In this document: positions 25,489-33,722 of the stretch, piece by piece
Numbering within the stretch: the first letter of the stretch is position 1
Layout of the letters: each line of letters opens with the position of its first letter
Assembly: GCF_001718415.1 (NCBI RefSeq)
Contig: NZ_CP013377.1
Coordinates: 1,302,001-1,366,000, forward strand
Direction of reading: 5' to 3'
Length of the DNA stretch: 64,000 nucleotides
Source of the DNA: Burkholderia pseudomultivorans
Lineage (GTDB): Bacteria; Pseudomonadota; Gammaproteobacteria; Burkholderiales; Burkholderiaceae
Program-made: the position numbers and the translations under genes
Notes under the pieces: generated by a model
The model's input: the letters and a program-made list of their open reading frames with translations, nothing else
Database searches by the model: none
What the model was told of the DNA's origin: nothing

Positions 25489-26370
25489 ATGAGTATAGAT
25501 ATGAAAAGCAACAAGAGCGACTACCGGGTCCTTTTGCCGGAATGGAATCAGGCAGATCCGTATTTCAACAAGTTCCCCGGGAAACTGGCGAGAACCAGGC
25601 AGGGCGTCACGCCACCGTGGCGCGTGGCAAGCGATGACAAGCATCGGCCTGTCCATGAGATGGCCAGCACCTGCGATTCCCTGCTGAGTATCTATCCGAA
25701 TGCGATCGAGGTTGGGACGCCGATGGGCGCCGGTGGGAAAACGGTGTATCTGATACTCGGCACACTGATAGGTCTGCTCGGCGCGGGCGGCATCGGTTAT
25801 CTGGCGGTGCTCGCTTTACTCGAAATCCCTGTCTTTGGCGTTTTCGTGTCTGCTGCCTCTGTGCTGTTCTTTTTATTTGCAGTGTTCTGCCTTCGGGCCG
25901 CGCTCTTTTCCCCTCGGGATCTTCCCGTTCTCTTCAACAGGAGAGATCGCACCGTTAGCTTCATTCCTTATGTGACGCCGTCGTTCTGGCGATTCTGGGA
26001 AAAAGGTGGGGCTGGAGCCGTGCGCACGCGCAAATGGGATGACGTGAAGGTGCGATCGTACAAATGGACGCAATTTACGGGTGCGGCGGCCCGCGAGTCC
26101 TATTTCCTGTCACTGTTATGGGGCGAGGCCGATAATCCGCGCTCGTGTGCGGAGATCGTTAATATCGGCTACACCGGCTGGTGGGAGGACGCGATGTTGT
26201 GGCGGCTATACGAGCACATCCGGCGTTACATGGAGGAGAACGGTCCGCCGATACCGCATGGTGAAGGATTGCGTCAGACGGGTACCGGCAAAATGCCCAC
26301 GTTTCCGGCGGAGATCATTCTTGCAGCAGGCGGCGCAGCAACTACGGCTGAGGAGGCGGCGAGCCCCTGA
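25489..26370 (+). CDS. DUF6708-like inner-membrane protein, candidate immunity to the BTH_I2691-type effector
   Basis: 293 residues. Two adjacent hydrophobic helices at about residues 82-135 (TVYLILGTLIGLLGAGGIGYL and VFGVFVSAASVLFFLFAVFCL) are followed by a soluble domain with VLFNRRDRTVSFI, WDDVKVRSYKW and a C-terminal helix (MLWRLYEHIRRYMEENG). This pattern matches DUF6708 proteins encoded beside BTH_I2691-type effectors. Inner-membrane immunity fits a membrane-acting toxin. The gene starts 3 bases after the effector stop; a second in-frame ATG at 25501 is equally likely. It closes the T6SS island; nothing downstream to 26522 looks like a terminator. Confidence 0.72.
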   Translation: MSIDMKSNKSDYRVLLPEWNQADPYFNKFPGKLARTRQGVTPPWRVASDDKHRPVHEMASTCDSLLSIYPNAIEVGTPMGAGGKTVYLILGTLIGLLGAGGIGYLAVLALLEIPVFGVFVSAASVLFFLFAVFCLRAALFSPRDLPVLFNRRDRTVSFIPYVTPSFWRFWEKGGAGAVRTRKWDDVKVRSYKWTQFTGAAARESYFLSLLWGEADNPRSCAEIVNIGYTGWWEDAMLWRLYEHIRRYMEENGPPIPHGEGLRQTGTGKMPTFPAEIILAAGGAATTAEEAASP

Positions 26371-26522
26371 TGCGATAATTGCATTTTTCCCGATTTCGCC
26401 GCCATGTGAATTCACCGTGGATGGCACGCGGACTCATGCTATCTCGAGGCTGGATCGCCGCAGGTGCCGCGTTTCCTACCGAAGCTCGGCTAAGCATGCG
26501 GAATGCGGACCGATGCCGTCCC

Positions 26523-27080
26523 TCACCCGACAACCGCCCGAATCACCCGCGCCGGATTCCCGCCCACCAGCACATTCGGCGGCACATCCCGCGTGACGAC
26601 CGAGCCCGCGCCGATCACCGCGTTTTCACCCACCGTCACGCCGCCGATGATCGTCGCGCCCGCACCGATCCACACGTTGCGCCCGATCGCGATCGGCTTC
26701 GCGACCACGAACGCGCGCCGCTTCGACGGTTCGAGCGGGTGGCCCGACGTGATCAGGCTCACGTTCGGCCCGATCATCACGTCGTCCGCGATATCGAGTC
26801 CGCCGAGGTCGTAGAACGTGCAGTTCTGGTTGACGAATACGTTGCGGCCGACCGTGATGTCCGGGCCGCCGGTCGTGTAGAACGGCGGAATCAGCACGAA
26901 GCTGTCGTCGACCGGCTTGCCGATCAGCTCGGCGAACAGCGTCCGGACTTCGTCCGCGTCGTCGAACGTCAGCTGGTTGATGCGGGCGGTCATCGCCATC
27001 GCGCGTTTGATGCTGGCCAGCATCGCCGCCGACTCGGGCGTGCGTCGTGGAATGATTCGAGTGCGATCGTCATGCGACAT
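26523..27080 (-). CDS. Maltose/galactoside O-acetyltransferase-like (left-handed beta-helix) acetyltransferase
   Basis: 185 residues. An N-terminal Mac-type helix (NQLTFDDADEVRTLFAELIGKPVDDSFVLIPPFYTTGGPDITVG) leads into hexapeptide repeats (IAIGRNVWIGAGATIIGGVTVGENAVIGAGSVVTRDVPPNVLVGGNPARVI). The conserved catalytic His is in SLITSGHPLEPSKR. This is a trimeric acetyl-CoA-dependent O-acetyltransferase of the LacA/Maa type, acting on a sugar or similar hydroxyl. It is a stand-alone gene on the minus strand, convergent with the T6SS island. Confidence 0.88.
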   Translation of the reverse strand: MSHDDRTRIIPRRTPESAAMLASIKRAMAMTARINQLTFDDADEVRTLFAELIGKPVDDSFVLIPPFYTTGGPDITVGRNVFVNQNCTFYDLGGLDIADDVMIGPNVSLITSGHPLEPSKRRAFVVAKPIAIGRNVWIGAGATIIGGVTVGENAVIGAGSVVTRDVPPNVLVGGNPARVIRAVVG

Positions 27081-27175
27081 TCACGGGTTTCCTGTTTGCG
27101 TTCACTTCACTCGAGGCTGCCGCCGCGCAACGCAGCGTCGGGCGTCGGGCGTCGGCAATGGCGGATCGACGGTCA

Positions 27176-27682
27176 TCAGCCGACCGGTTTTTCATACAGC
27201 GACCACACCTGACCATCGGGCGCCGGTTCGGGGTACAGCCCCGCACGGACAAAGCCCAGCGACTCGTAGTACGCGCACAGCTTCGCGTTCGTGGCCGCAC
27301 AGTCGAGCCGCACGAAATGCCGGTTCAGGCCGCGCACCGTGTCGGCGCACCAGTTCAGCATGAAGCCGCCGAGTCCGCAGCCGTTGTAGCCTTCCCGCAC
27401 GCAAAGCCCGTGCACGTAGCCGGCGACCGGCGCCTGCGGTCCCCAGTGATCGTCGAGGTCGAGACGCAGTGAAAACGTGCCGACCGCCGTACCCTTCCGT
27501 TCGACGACGTACACGTCCTTTTCGGCGACATTGTTTCGCACCCACCGCTCGGAAAAGCCGTCGCGTGCGTGGCCCCATGCGTAGTCGCGATGCGCAACCT
27601 TCCTTGCGTGCGCATCGTTGCGGATCTGCAGCAGGGCCGGCACATCGGGCTCGCCGGCCCGGCGGACGAGCAGCTTCGTCAT
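27176..27682 (-). CDS. GNAT family N-acetyltransferase
   Basis: 168 residues from the ATG at 27682. The GNAT core is visible: VGTFSLRLDLDDHWGPQAPVAGYVHGLCVREGYNGCGLGGFMLNWC carries the acetyl-CoA loop (here G-C-G-L-G-G in place of Q/RxxGxG/A), followed by LDCAATNAKLCAYYESLGFVRAG, the usual C-terminal motif. The substrate is unknown. It is followed on the minus strand by the O-acetyltransferase after a 95-base gap. Confidence 0.85.
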   Translation of the reverse strand: MTKLLVRRAGEPDVPALLQIRNDAHARKVAHRDYAWGHARDGFSERWVRNNVAEKDVYVVERKGTAVGTFSLRLDLDDHWGPQAPVAGYVHGLCVREGYNGCGLGGFMLNWCADTVRGLNRHFVRLDCAATNAKLCAYYESLGFVRAGLYPEPAPDGQVWSLYEKPVG

Positions 27683-28002
27683 TGTCTGTCCCCCCACAGG
27701 TTGCGTGAGCGTGCAGCTTAGCAACGTGCCCTTACATCGTGCCGACCGACACGCCGATTGTCGAACCGGATCGCGTGCAGCGCCGCGGCACGATCGGACT
27801 TATGCGGATTGACGAACCGCGCACTTTGTCCGGAACGAGCGCTGTCACGGCTTCGCAGCACGCCGTCGGGGCCGCCGTCCGGGTTTCGATTCGTGGTTCC
27901 GTCCGGCCGCGTGGACTATAAATGGATGCGTGTACCGGTGCTTGTCGGGCGTCTGCGCGTCTCGCGCAGGTCGGCGTCGCGACTGCCCGGGGGAGGTGCA
28001 CC

Positions 28003-29583
28003 GTGGTTCGCCAGACGCTTGCTCGCGCCGTGTTTCGTACCGCGCTGATCGGGGGCGCGCTTGCCGGTTTCGCGGCGTTGCAGCCGGCCGCCATCGCGGC
28101 GAGTGTTGCGCCGCCGCCCGTCGCGTCGCAGCCCGTCGCGAAGGAACGGCCGGCCGTCGCGCGTGTCGCGATGCCGGTCGATTTCCCGGCGATCGTCGAA
28201 CGCTACGGTGCGGCAGTGGTGACCATTCGCACCGCCAACGCGGATCAGCAGGCCGGCGGCGAGCCGTCGCTCGCCATCCTCGATCCCGATGATCCGCTCT
28301 CCGCGTTCTTCCGGCACGGCACGCCGCAGCTGCCTGCGCAGGGGCCGCAGGCGCCGGCGCCCGATACGGCGCCGCGCGCGGTGTCGGGCAGCGGCTCGGG
28401 CTTCATCGTCAGCGCGGACGGCATGATCCTGACCTCCGCGCATGTCGTCGACGAGGCGACCGACGTGACGGTCCGGCTCACGGACCGTCGCGAATTCAAG
28501 GCGACGGTGCTGTCGGTGGACCCGCAAAGCGACGTCGCGGTGCTGCAGGTCGACGGGAGGAAACTGCCGTTCGTGCGGATCGGCGATTCGGCGAAGGTGC
28601 GCGCAGGCGAACCGGTGATGACGATCGGCGCATCGGACGGCTCGGGCAACACGGTCACGGCCGGCATCGTCAGCGCGACGCCGCGCACGTTGCCCGACGG
28701 CAGCGCGTTTCCGTTCTTCCAGACCGACATCGCGGTGAATCCGGACAACTCGGGCGGCCCCGTCTTCAATCGCGCGGGCGACGTGATCGGCATCGCGGTG
28801 CAGCTGTATACAGGCGCCGAACGTTACGCGAGCACGACGTTCGCGATTCCGATTGCACTCGCGGCGAAGGCGCGGGCCCAGGCGCGGGCGCAACTGCAAG
28901 CCCCGGCCAGGGCCCAGGCGGCGGAGTCGCGTGCACCGTCGGGCAACGCGATCGGCGTCGACGTGCAGGACGTCGGCATGGGGCTGGCCGCCGCGTTCGG
29001 CTTGCCGCGGCCGGCGGGCGCGCTCGTCAACGGCGTCGATCCCGGCTCGCCGGCCGCGGCGGCCGGCGTGAAGCCCGGCGACGTGATCGTGCAGTTCGGC
29101 GACAAGCGGATCGGCCGGTCGGCCGAGCTGAACGACCTTGCGGCTGCGCTGCCGCCCGGCGAGAAGGCGCCGCTCCGGCTGATCCGCAACCGTGCGCCGA
29201 TGACGATGACGATCACCGGCGCGGGCGAGGCGGCCGGCAGGCCGCGCGACGCGGCGGGCGCGGCCGGCGCGGTCGAGGCCGCCGCGACGAGGGGCGCCGC
29301 GCGCCCGCAGGATGGCGGCGACCGCCTTGGACTGACGATGCATCCGCTGAGCGACGACGAACGGCGTTCGACGGGGCTCGCGGTCGGCATGATGGTGGAC
29401 GCGGTGCACGGCCCGGCGGCGAAGGCTGGCATTCAGCCGGGCGACGTCGTGCTGGAGCTCAACGATACGCTGCTCGAGTCGCCGGACGAAGTGCCGGCGC
29501 TCGAAGCGAACGGCGGCAGCGTGATCGCGGTGCTGATCCAGCGCGCCAACGCGCGCAAGTTCGTGTCGGTGCGTGCGCGCTAG
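28003..29583 (+). CDS. HtrA/DegP-like periplasmic serine protease with two PDZ domains and an altered active-site loop
   Basis: 526 residues from the GTG at 28003, which has GGGGGAGG a few bases upstream and starts a plausible signal peptide (TALIGGALAGFAALQPAAIAA). An ATG at 27922 would prepend a non-signal stretch and is less likely. The trypsin-like domain has H147 (TSAHVVDE), D177 (SDVAVL) and S250 (NPDNSGGPV). PDZ domains occupy about residues 305-390 and 435-520. In most HtrA proteins the serine loop is GNSGG; here the oxyanion-hole Gly is Asp. The catalytic triad is intact, so activity may be reduced rather than lost. Its role is probably folding control or degradation in the periplasm. 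Confidence 0.87.
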   Translation: MVRQTLARAVFRTALIGGALAGFAALQPAAIAASVAPPPVASQPVAKERPAVARVAMPVDFPAIVERYGAAVVTIRTANADQQAGGEPSLAILDPDDPLSAFFRHGTPQLPAQGPQAPAPDTAPRAVSGSGSGFIVSADGMILTSAHVVDEATDVTVRLTDRREFKATVLSVDPQSDVAVLQVDGRKLPFVRIGDSAKVRAGEPVMTIGASDGSGNTVTAGIVSATPRTLPDGSAFPFFQTDIAVNPDNSGGPVFNRAGDVIGIAVQLYTGAERYASTTFAIPIALAAKARAQARAQLQAPARAQAAESRAPSGNAIGVDVQDVGMGLAAAFGLPRPAGALVNGVDPGSPAAAAGVKPGDVIVQFGDKRIGRSAELNDLAAALPPGEKAPLRLIRNRAPMTMTITGAGEAAGRPRDAAGAAGAVEAAATRGAARPQDGGDRLGLTMHPLSDDERRSTGLAVGMMVDAVHGPAAKAGIQPGDVVLELNDTLLESPDEVPALEANGGSVIAVLIQRANARKFVSVRAR

Positions 29584-29628
29584 CGCTCGTTCGCCAGTCC
29601 GTGGCGCGTGTGAACCGGCCCGTGGGTG

Positions 29629-29658
29629 TTGACGGCGTCGGCGGGGGTCTCCTAGTAT
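29629..29658 (+). promoter_or_regulatory. Strong sigma-70-type promoter for leader ORF and exporter
   Basis: TTGACG (29629-29634) and TAGTAT (29653-29658) are separated by 18 bases, placing the transcription start at about 29665. It drives a short leader ORF and then meets a terminator before the exporter gene. Confidence 0.65.
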
Positions 29659-29693
29659 CGTCGGACATCGTCGTCGTCCAGGAGTCGTCCGGC

Positions 29694-29753
29694 ATGAAAA
29701 CGAATCCGAATCGCATTGCTCGTCCAGTAGCACGCAGGCGCAAGGTCCGGTAG
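29694..29753 (+). CDS. 19-residue leader peptide ahead of the Bcr/CflA-type exporter
   Basis: ATG at 29694 with AGGAG 8 bases upstream, 19 codons (MKTNPNRIARPVARRRKVR) and TAG. It is very basic, with a run of Arg/Lys just before the stop. A small hairpin (TCCGG pairing with CCGGA, 29746-29768) spans the stop codon, and the intrinsic terminator begins 24 bases later. The layout of promoter, ribosome site, tiny ORF and terminator is that of a translation-sensitive attenuator: ribosome slowing on the Arg/Lys or Pro codons could change folding. It could equally be a free-standing small gene or small RNA. Function is inferred. Confidence 0.55.
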   Translation: MKTNPNRIARPVARRRKVR

Positions 29754-29776
29754 CGGAACCGCGCCGGAATCCATGC

Positions 29777-29805
29777 GCCCCCGACCGGCTCGGGGGCTTT
29801 TTTTT
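29777..29805 (+). terminator. Intrinsic terminator between leader ORF and exporter gene
   Basis: A perfect 8-bp stem GCCCCCGA/TCGGGGGC (29777-29784 and 29790-29797) with a 5-base loop is followed by eight Ts (29798-29805). It lies upstream of the exporter ribosome site, so read-through is required for expression from the promoter at 29629. Confidence 0.9.
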
Positions 29806-29847
29806 GCATGGCGCACCGCCGCCCGGCGCGTGCGCGGAGGAACCCGT

Positions 29848-31077
29848 TTGCAACCGACCCGGCCAACCGCTTTCCGATCGTCCGCACCGGCACCGGCGAC
29901 GCTGATTCTGCTGTGCGCGCTCTCGGTGCTGCCGCTGAGCCTGTTCCTGCCGTCGCTGCCAGCAATTGCGCGCGACCTGCGGGCCGACTACGCGCTCGTC
30001 GGGCTGTCGCTCGGCGGCTACGCGGCGGTTGCGGCGTCGCTGGAGCTGGTGATGGGGCCGCTGTCGGACCGGTTCGGACGCCGGCCGATCGTGCTGACGA
30101 GTGTCGGCGTATTTGCGCTCGGTTCGCTCGGCTGCGCGCTGGCGACCGATATCCGCGTGTTTCTCGCATGCCGGCTGATGCAGGCCGCGATCACGTCGGT
30201 CTATCCGGTATCGATGGCGACGATCCGCGATGCGGGCGGCGGCAGCCGCGCGGCAAGCCGGATCGGCTATGCGGCGATGGCGGCCGCGTTCGCGCCGATG
30301 ATCGGGCCGACGCTCGGCGGCATGCTCGATCAGGCAGCCGGCTGGCGCACGAGCTTCTGGCTGCTCGCGGCGATCGGCATCGCATTGTTCGGCTGGTGCG
30401 CGTTCGATCTTGCCGAAACCCATACGCGTCGCGCGTCGACGCTCGCGCGCCAGTTTCGTGCGTATCCGGCGCTGTTCCGCGCGCGCCGCTTCTGGGCCTA
30501 TGCGCTCTGCATGGCGTTCTCGACCGGTTCCTTCTACGCGTTCCTCACCGGCGCGCCGCTCGCCGCGCAGACGCGCTTCGCGATCCCGCCGGCGGAGATC
30601 GGCTTCTACATGGGAACGATCACGGCCGGCTTCGTATGCGGCAGTTTCCTGACCGCGCGTCTGGCGCAGCGCTGTTCGCTGACCGCGACGATCCTGGGCG
30701 GGCGGCTGGTCGCATGCGCGGGGCCGCTCATCGCGCTGGGGCTGATGTTAGGTGGCGCGACGCACGCGGCCGCGTGGTTCGGGCCGTGCGTGCTGGTCGG
30801 CATCGGCAACGGACTGACCAATCCGGGCGCGCATGCCGGCGCGTTGTCGGTGCGGCCCGAACTGGCGGGCAGTGCGTCGGGGCTGGCCGGCGCGATGACG
30901 ATCGCGGGCGGCGCCGCGCTGTCGTCGTTGACGGGCGCGCTGCTGACGACGCGCAACGCGGGCTGGGCGCCGCTCGCGATGATGCTGCTGTCGGCGGCGC
31001 TTGCGCTGCTCGCGGCGCTGTATGTGCGCGCGCTCGATGCGCGCGACGGGGAACGAGCCGCCGCCGCGCTCGACTGA
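29848..31077 (+). CDS. Bcr/CflA-type MFS drug exporter
   Basis: 409 residues from the TTG at 29848, which has GGAGG 7 bases upstream. An in-frame ATG at 29773 lies inside the terminator region and is rejected. Twelve hydrophobic segments are visible, beginning ATLILLCALSVLPLSLFLPSLPAIARDL. The MFS motif A is ELVMGPLSDRFGRRPIVL, and RLMQAAITSVYPVSMATIRD follows, which is characteristic of the DHA1 Bcr/CflA group. These transporters export drugs such as bicyclomycin or chloramphenicol, or natural compounds, with proton exchange. The substrate here is unknown. Regulation by attenuation is suggested by the leader and terminator upstream. Confidence 0.88.
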   Translation: MQPTRPTAFRSSAPAPATLILLCALSVLPLSLFLPSLPAIARDLRADYALVGLSLGGYAAVAASLELVMGPLSDRFGRRPIVLTSVGVFALGSLGCALATDIRVFLACRLMQAAITSVYPVSMATIRDAGGGSRAASRIGYAAMAAAFAPMIGPTLGGMLDQAAGWRTSFWLLAAIGIALFGWCAFDLAETHTRRASTLARQFRAYPALFRARRFWAYALCMAFSTGSFYAFLTGAPLAAQTRFAIPPAEIGFYMGTITAGFVCGSFLTARLAQRCSLTATILGGRLVACAGPLIALGLMLGGATHAAAWFGPCVLVGIGNGLTNPGAHAGALSVRPELAGSASGLAGAMTIAGGAALSSLTGALLTTRNAGWAPLAMMLLSAALALLAALYVRALDARDGERAAAALD

Positions 31078-31111
31078 CGACGTCGCCGTCGAGGCGCGGC
31101 GGCCACCGTGC

Positions 31112-31810
<699 letters not shown>

Positions 31811-31935
31811 CGGAGGGCCTCGTTCGGTAGGAAGACGGCGCACGGCCGCGCGCGGGGCGCTGGCCGGCACGCATGCAACGATACCCGACGCGCGCGCGGC
31901 CGGATGCGACGCAATTGCGCTTTACCGGGACAAAA

Positions 31936-32877
31936 CTACGCGTCGTGCGCCGCCGGTGCGTCGTCCGCCTCCGGCAGCGCCGCGTTCGCGTCGCGATAGG
32001 CCTTCGGCGACACGCCGACGCGCGCGCGGAAGCGCCGCGCGAAATACCCTTCGTCGCGGAAGCCGACCGAGCGGGCGATATCGGCGATGCGCCGGCTCGT
32101 ATGCGCGAGCAGCGATTGCGCGAGCGCGATCCGGCGCTCGGTCACGAGATCGGTGAAGGTGCTGCCGGTCTCCTTGCGGATCAGGTGGGCGAGGTAGTTC
32201 GGCGACAGGAACGCGGCCTCGGCGGTCGCGGCGAGCGTCAGGTCCTCGCGGGTCAGGTTCGCGCGCACGTGGCGCAGCACGCGCGCGAGCGCGTCGCGCC
32301 GGCCCGCGCGCTGGGCGCCGCGCTGCGCGAGTTTGTCGAGCGCGCCTGCGTACTGTGTGCAGACGAGGCCGATCAGCTGCAGCAGATAGCCGCGCAGCAG
32401 CGTCGTCGAGCCGAAGGTGCGCGCGCGGTCGGCGTCGATCATGCACAGCGCGAGGCGGCGCGCCTCGTCGAACGCGTCGCCGGTCAGGATGAAGTCGAGA
32501 TGCTCCTGGAAGCGAAACGGCGTCAGCTCGGGAAAGCGGTGCGCGGGCACGTCCTCGAGATCGAGCGGATCGACGTCGAGATCGGCGCGCAGGAACGCCT
32601 GGCTGAAGTTGATCACGATGAAGTGCGCGCCTTCCGGATGCGGAATCAGATGCTCGCGGTACGGCAGCACGAACGCGAGCGCGCCGCGCGGAAACGGCCG
32701 CGTGACGCCGCCGATGCGCTGTTCGGTGTCGCCGCCGAGATTGAACTGGATCTGGAAATACGCGTGCCGGTGCGGCTCGGTAATCGCCTGGCGCGACGCC
32801 TGGTCGCGGATATAGAAGTCGAGCCGGTCGCTGCGTTCGGGCATCCCGTACAGGCGCGGCGGGGCGATGGAGGACAT
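31936..32877 (-). CDS. AraC/XylS family transcriptional regulator
   Basis: 313 residues. The N-terminal cupin-like sensor starts near TEPHRHAYFQIQFNLGGDTEQRIGG and includes FPRGALAFVLPYREHLIPHPEGAHF. The C-terminal double helix-turn-helix covers about residues 205-300 (LSPNYLAHLIRKETGSTFTDLVTERRIALAQSLLAHTSRRIADIARSVGFRDEGYFARRFRARVGVSPKAYR). The start MSSIAPPRL at 32877 precedes the sensor domain. The ligand is unknown. It could control the FAH gene downstream on the same strand. Confidence 0.9.
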   Translation of the reverse strand: MSSIAPPRLYGMPERSDRLDFYIRDQASRQAITEPHRHAYFQIQFNLGGDTEQRIGGVTRPFPRGALAFVLPYREHLIPHPEGAHFIVINFSQAFLRADLDVDPLDLEDVPAHRFPELTPFRFQEHLDFILTGDAFDEARRLALCMIDADRARTFGSTTLLRGYLLQLIGLVCTQYAGALDKLAQRGAQRAGRRDALARVLRHVRANLTREDLTLAATAEAAFLSPNYLAHLIRKETGSTFTDLVTERRIALAQSLLAHTSRRIADIARSVGFRDEGYFARRFRARVGVSPKAYRDANAALPEADDAPAAHDA

Positions 32878-32971
32878 GACGGATTCTGCGGTTCGTGACG
32901 CGGTTGAGCCGCGATGGTACCGCAACCGGGGCCGCCCGGCGGGCGCGCGGCCGTGCGTGCGGCACCGACGG

Positions 32972-33571
32972 TCAGCCGGCGAGCAGCGGCGCGACGCGGC
33001 GGCGCAGTTCGGGCACGACTTCGGCGTCGAACCACGGATGGTGCTTGAACCACGCCTGGTTGCGCGGCGACGGATGCGGCAGCGGCAGCACGTCGGGGCC
33101 GTAGTCGCGCCACGCGTGGACGGTGTCGGTCAGCGTCGCCTTGCGCGTGTCGCGCAGGAAATGCCGCTGCGCGTACTGGCCGATCAGCAGCGTCAGGCGG
33201 ATCGCCGTCAGTTCGGCGAGCAGCCGGTCGAGCCACAACGGCGCGCATTCGGGGCGCGGCGGGTTGTCGCCGCCCGCGCCGCGGCCCGGATAGCAGAAAC
33301 CCATCGGCACGATCGCGAAACGCGTCTCGTCGTAGAACGTGTCGGCGTCGACGTCGAGCCAGCCGCGCAGCCGCTTGCCGCTCGCGTCGTCCCACGGAAT
33401 GCCGCTCGCGTGCACGCGCGTGCCGGGCGCCTGCCCGACGATCAGGATGCGCGCGTCGCGGTGCGCGCGCACCACGGGGCGCGGGCCGAGCGGCAGGTCG
33501 GCCGCGCAGACGCGGCACGCGCGGATGTCGGTGAGCAGCAGGTCGAGCGGCGGGCGGGTTCGTTTCGACAT
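32972..33571 (-). CDS. Uracil-DNA-glycosylase-fold family protein
   Basis: 199 residues. Cysteines in RACRVCAADLPLG near the N terminus, ILIVGQAPGTRVHASGIPWDDASGKRLRGWL (the water-activating loop region), a central FCYPGRGAGGDNPPRPECAP and the PLPHPSPRN motif near the C terminus place it in the uracil-DNA glycosylase superfamily. It is close to the family 4/5-like or uncharacterised group rather than Ung. A role in removing damaged bases is likely but not proven. The start is the ATG at 33571, just before the Cys-containing segment. Confidence 0.82.
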   Translation of the reverse strand: MSKRTRPPLDLLLTDIRACRVCAADLPLGPRPVVRAHRDARILIVGQAPGTRVHASGIPWDDASGKRLRGWLDVDADTFYDETRFAIVPMGFCYPGRGAGGDNPPRPECAPLWLDRLLAELTAIRLTLLIGQYAQRHFLRDTRKATLTDTVHAWRDYGPDVLPLPHPSPRNQAWFKHHPWFDAEVVPELRRRVAPLLAG

Positions 33572-33722
33572 CGATCGGGGGCGGGGACGGCGTGACAACG
33601 CGAAGGCGTGCGGGTGGTTCGGCGGCACCGGCGTTTGCCGACGGCCAGCGGAAGCCGGCAGCCGCGCAGCGGGCGGCGTCCGGCGGGCGGCCGCATCGAA
33701 CGCGTGCCTTCCGCGTTGCGCA

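Noticed and set aside
27809..27814. TTGACG as a -35 box for htrA
   Set aside because: No acceptable -10 lies 16-18 bases downstream on the plus strand.
27922..28002. ATG at 27922 as start of the HtrA protease
   Set aside because: It adds a Cys/Arg-rich stretch before the signal peptide, whereas the GTG at 28003 follows a strong GGGGGAGG and begins a normal signal sequence.
29773..29847. ATG at 29773 as start of the Bcr/CflA-type exporter
   Set aside because: It lies just before and runs through the terminator stem and T-run. The TTG at 29848 has GGAGG at the right distance and precedes the first membrane helix.
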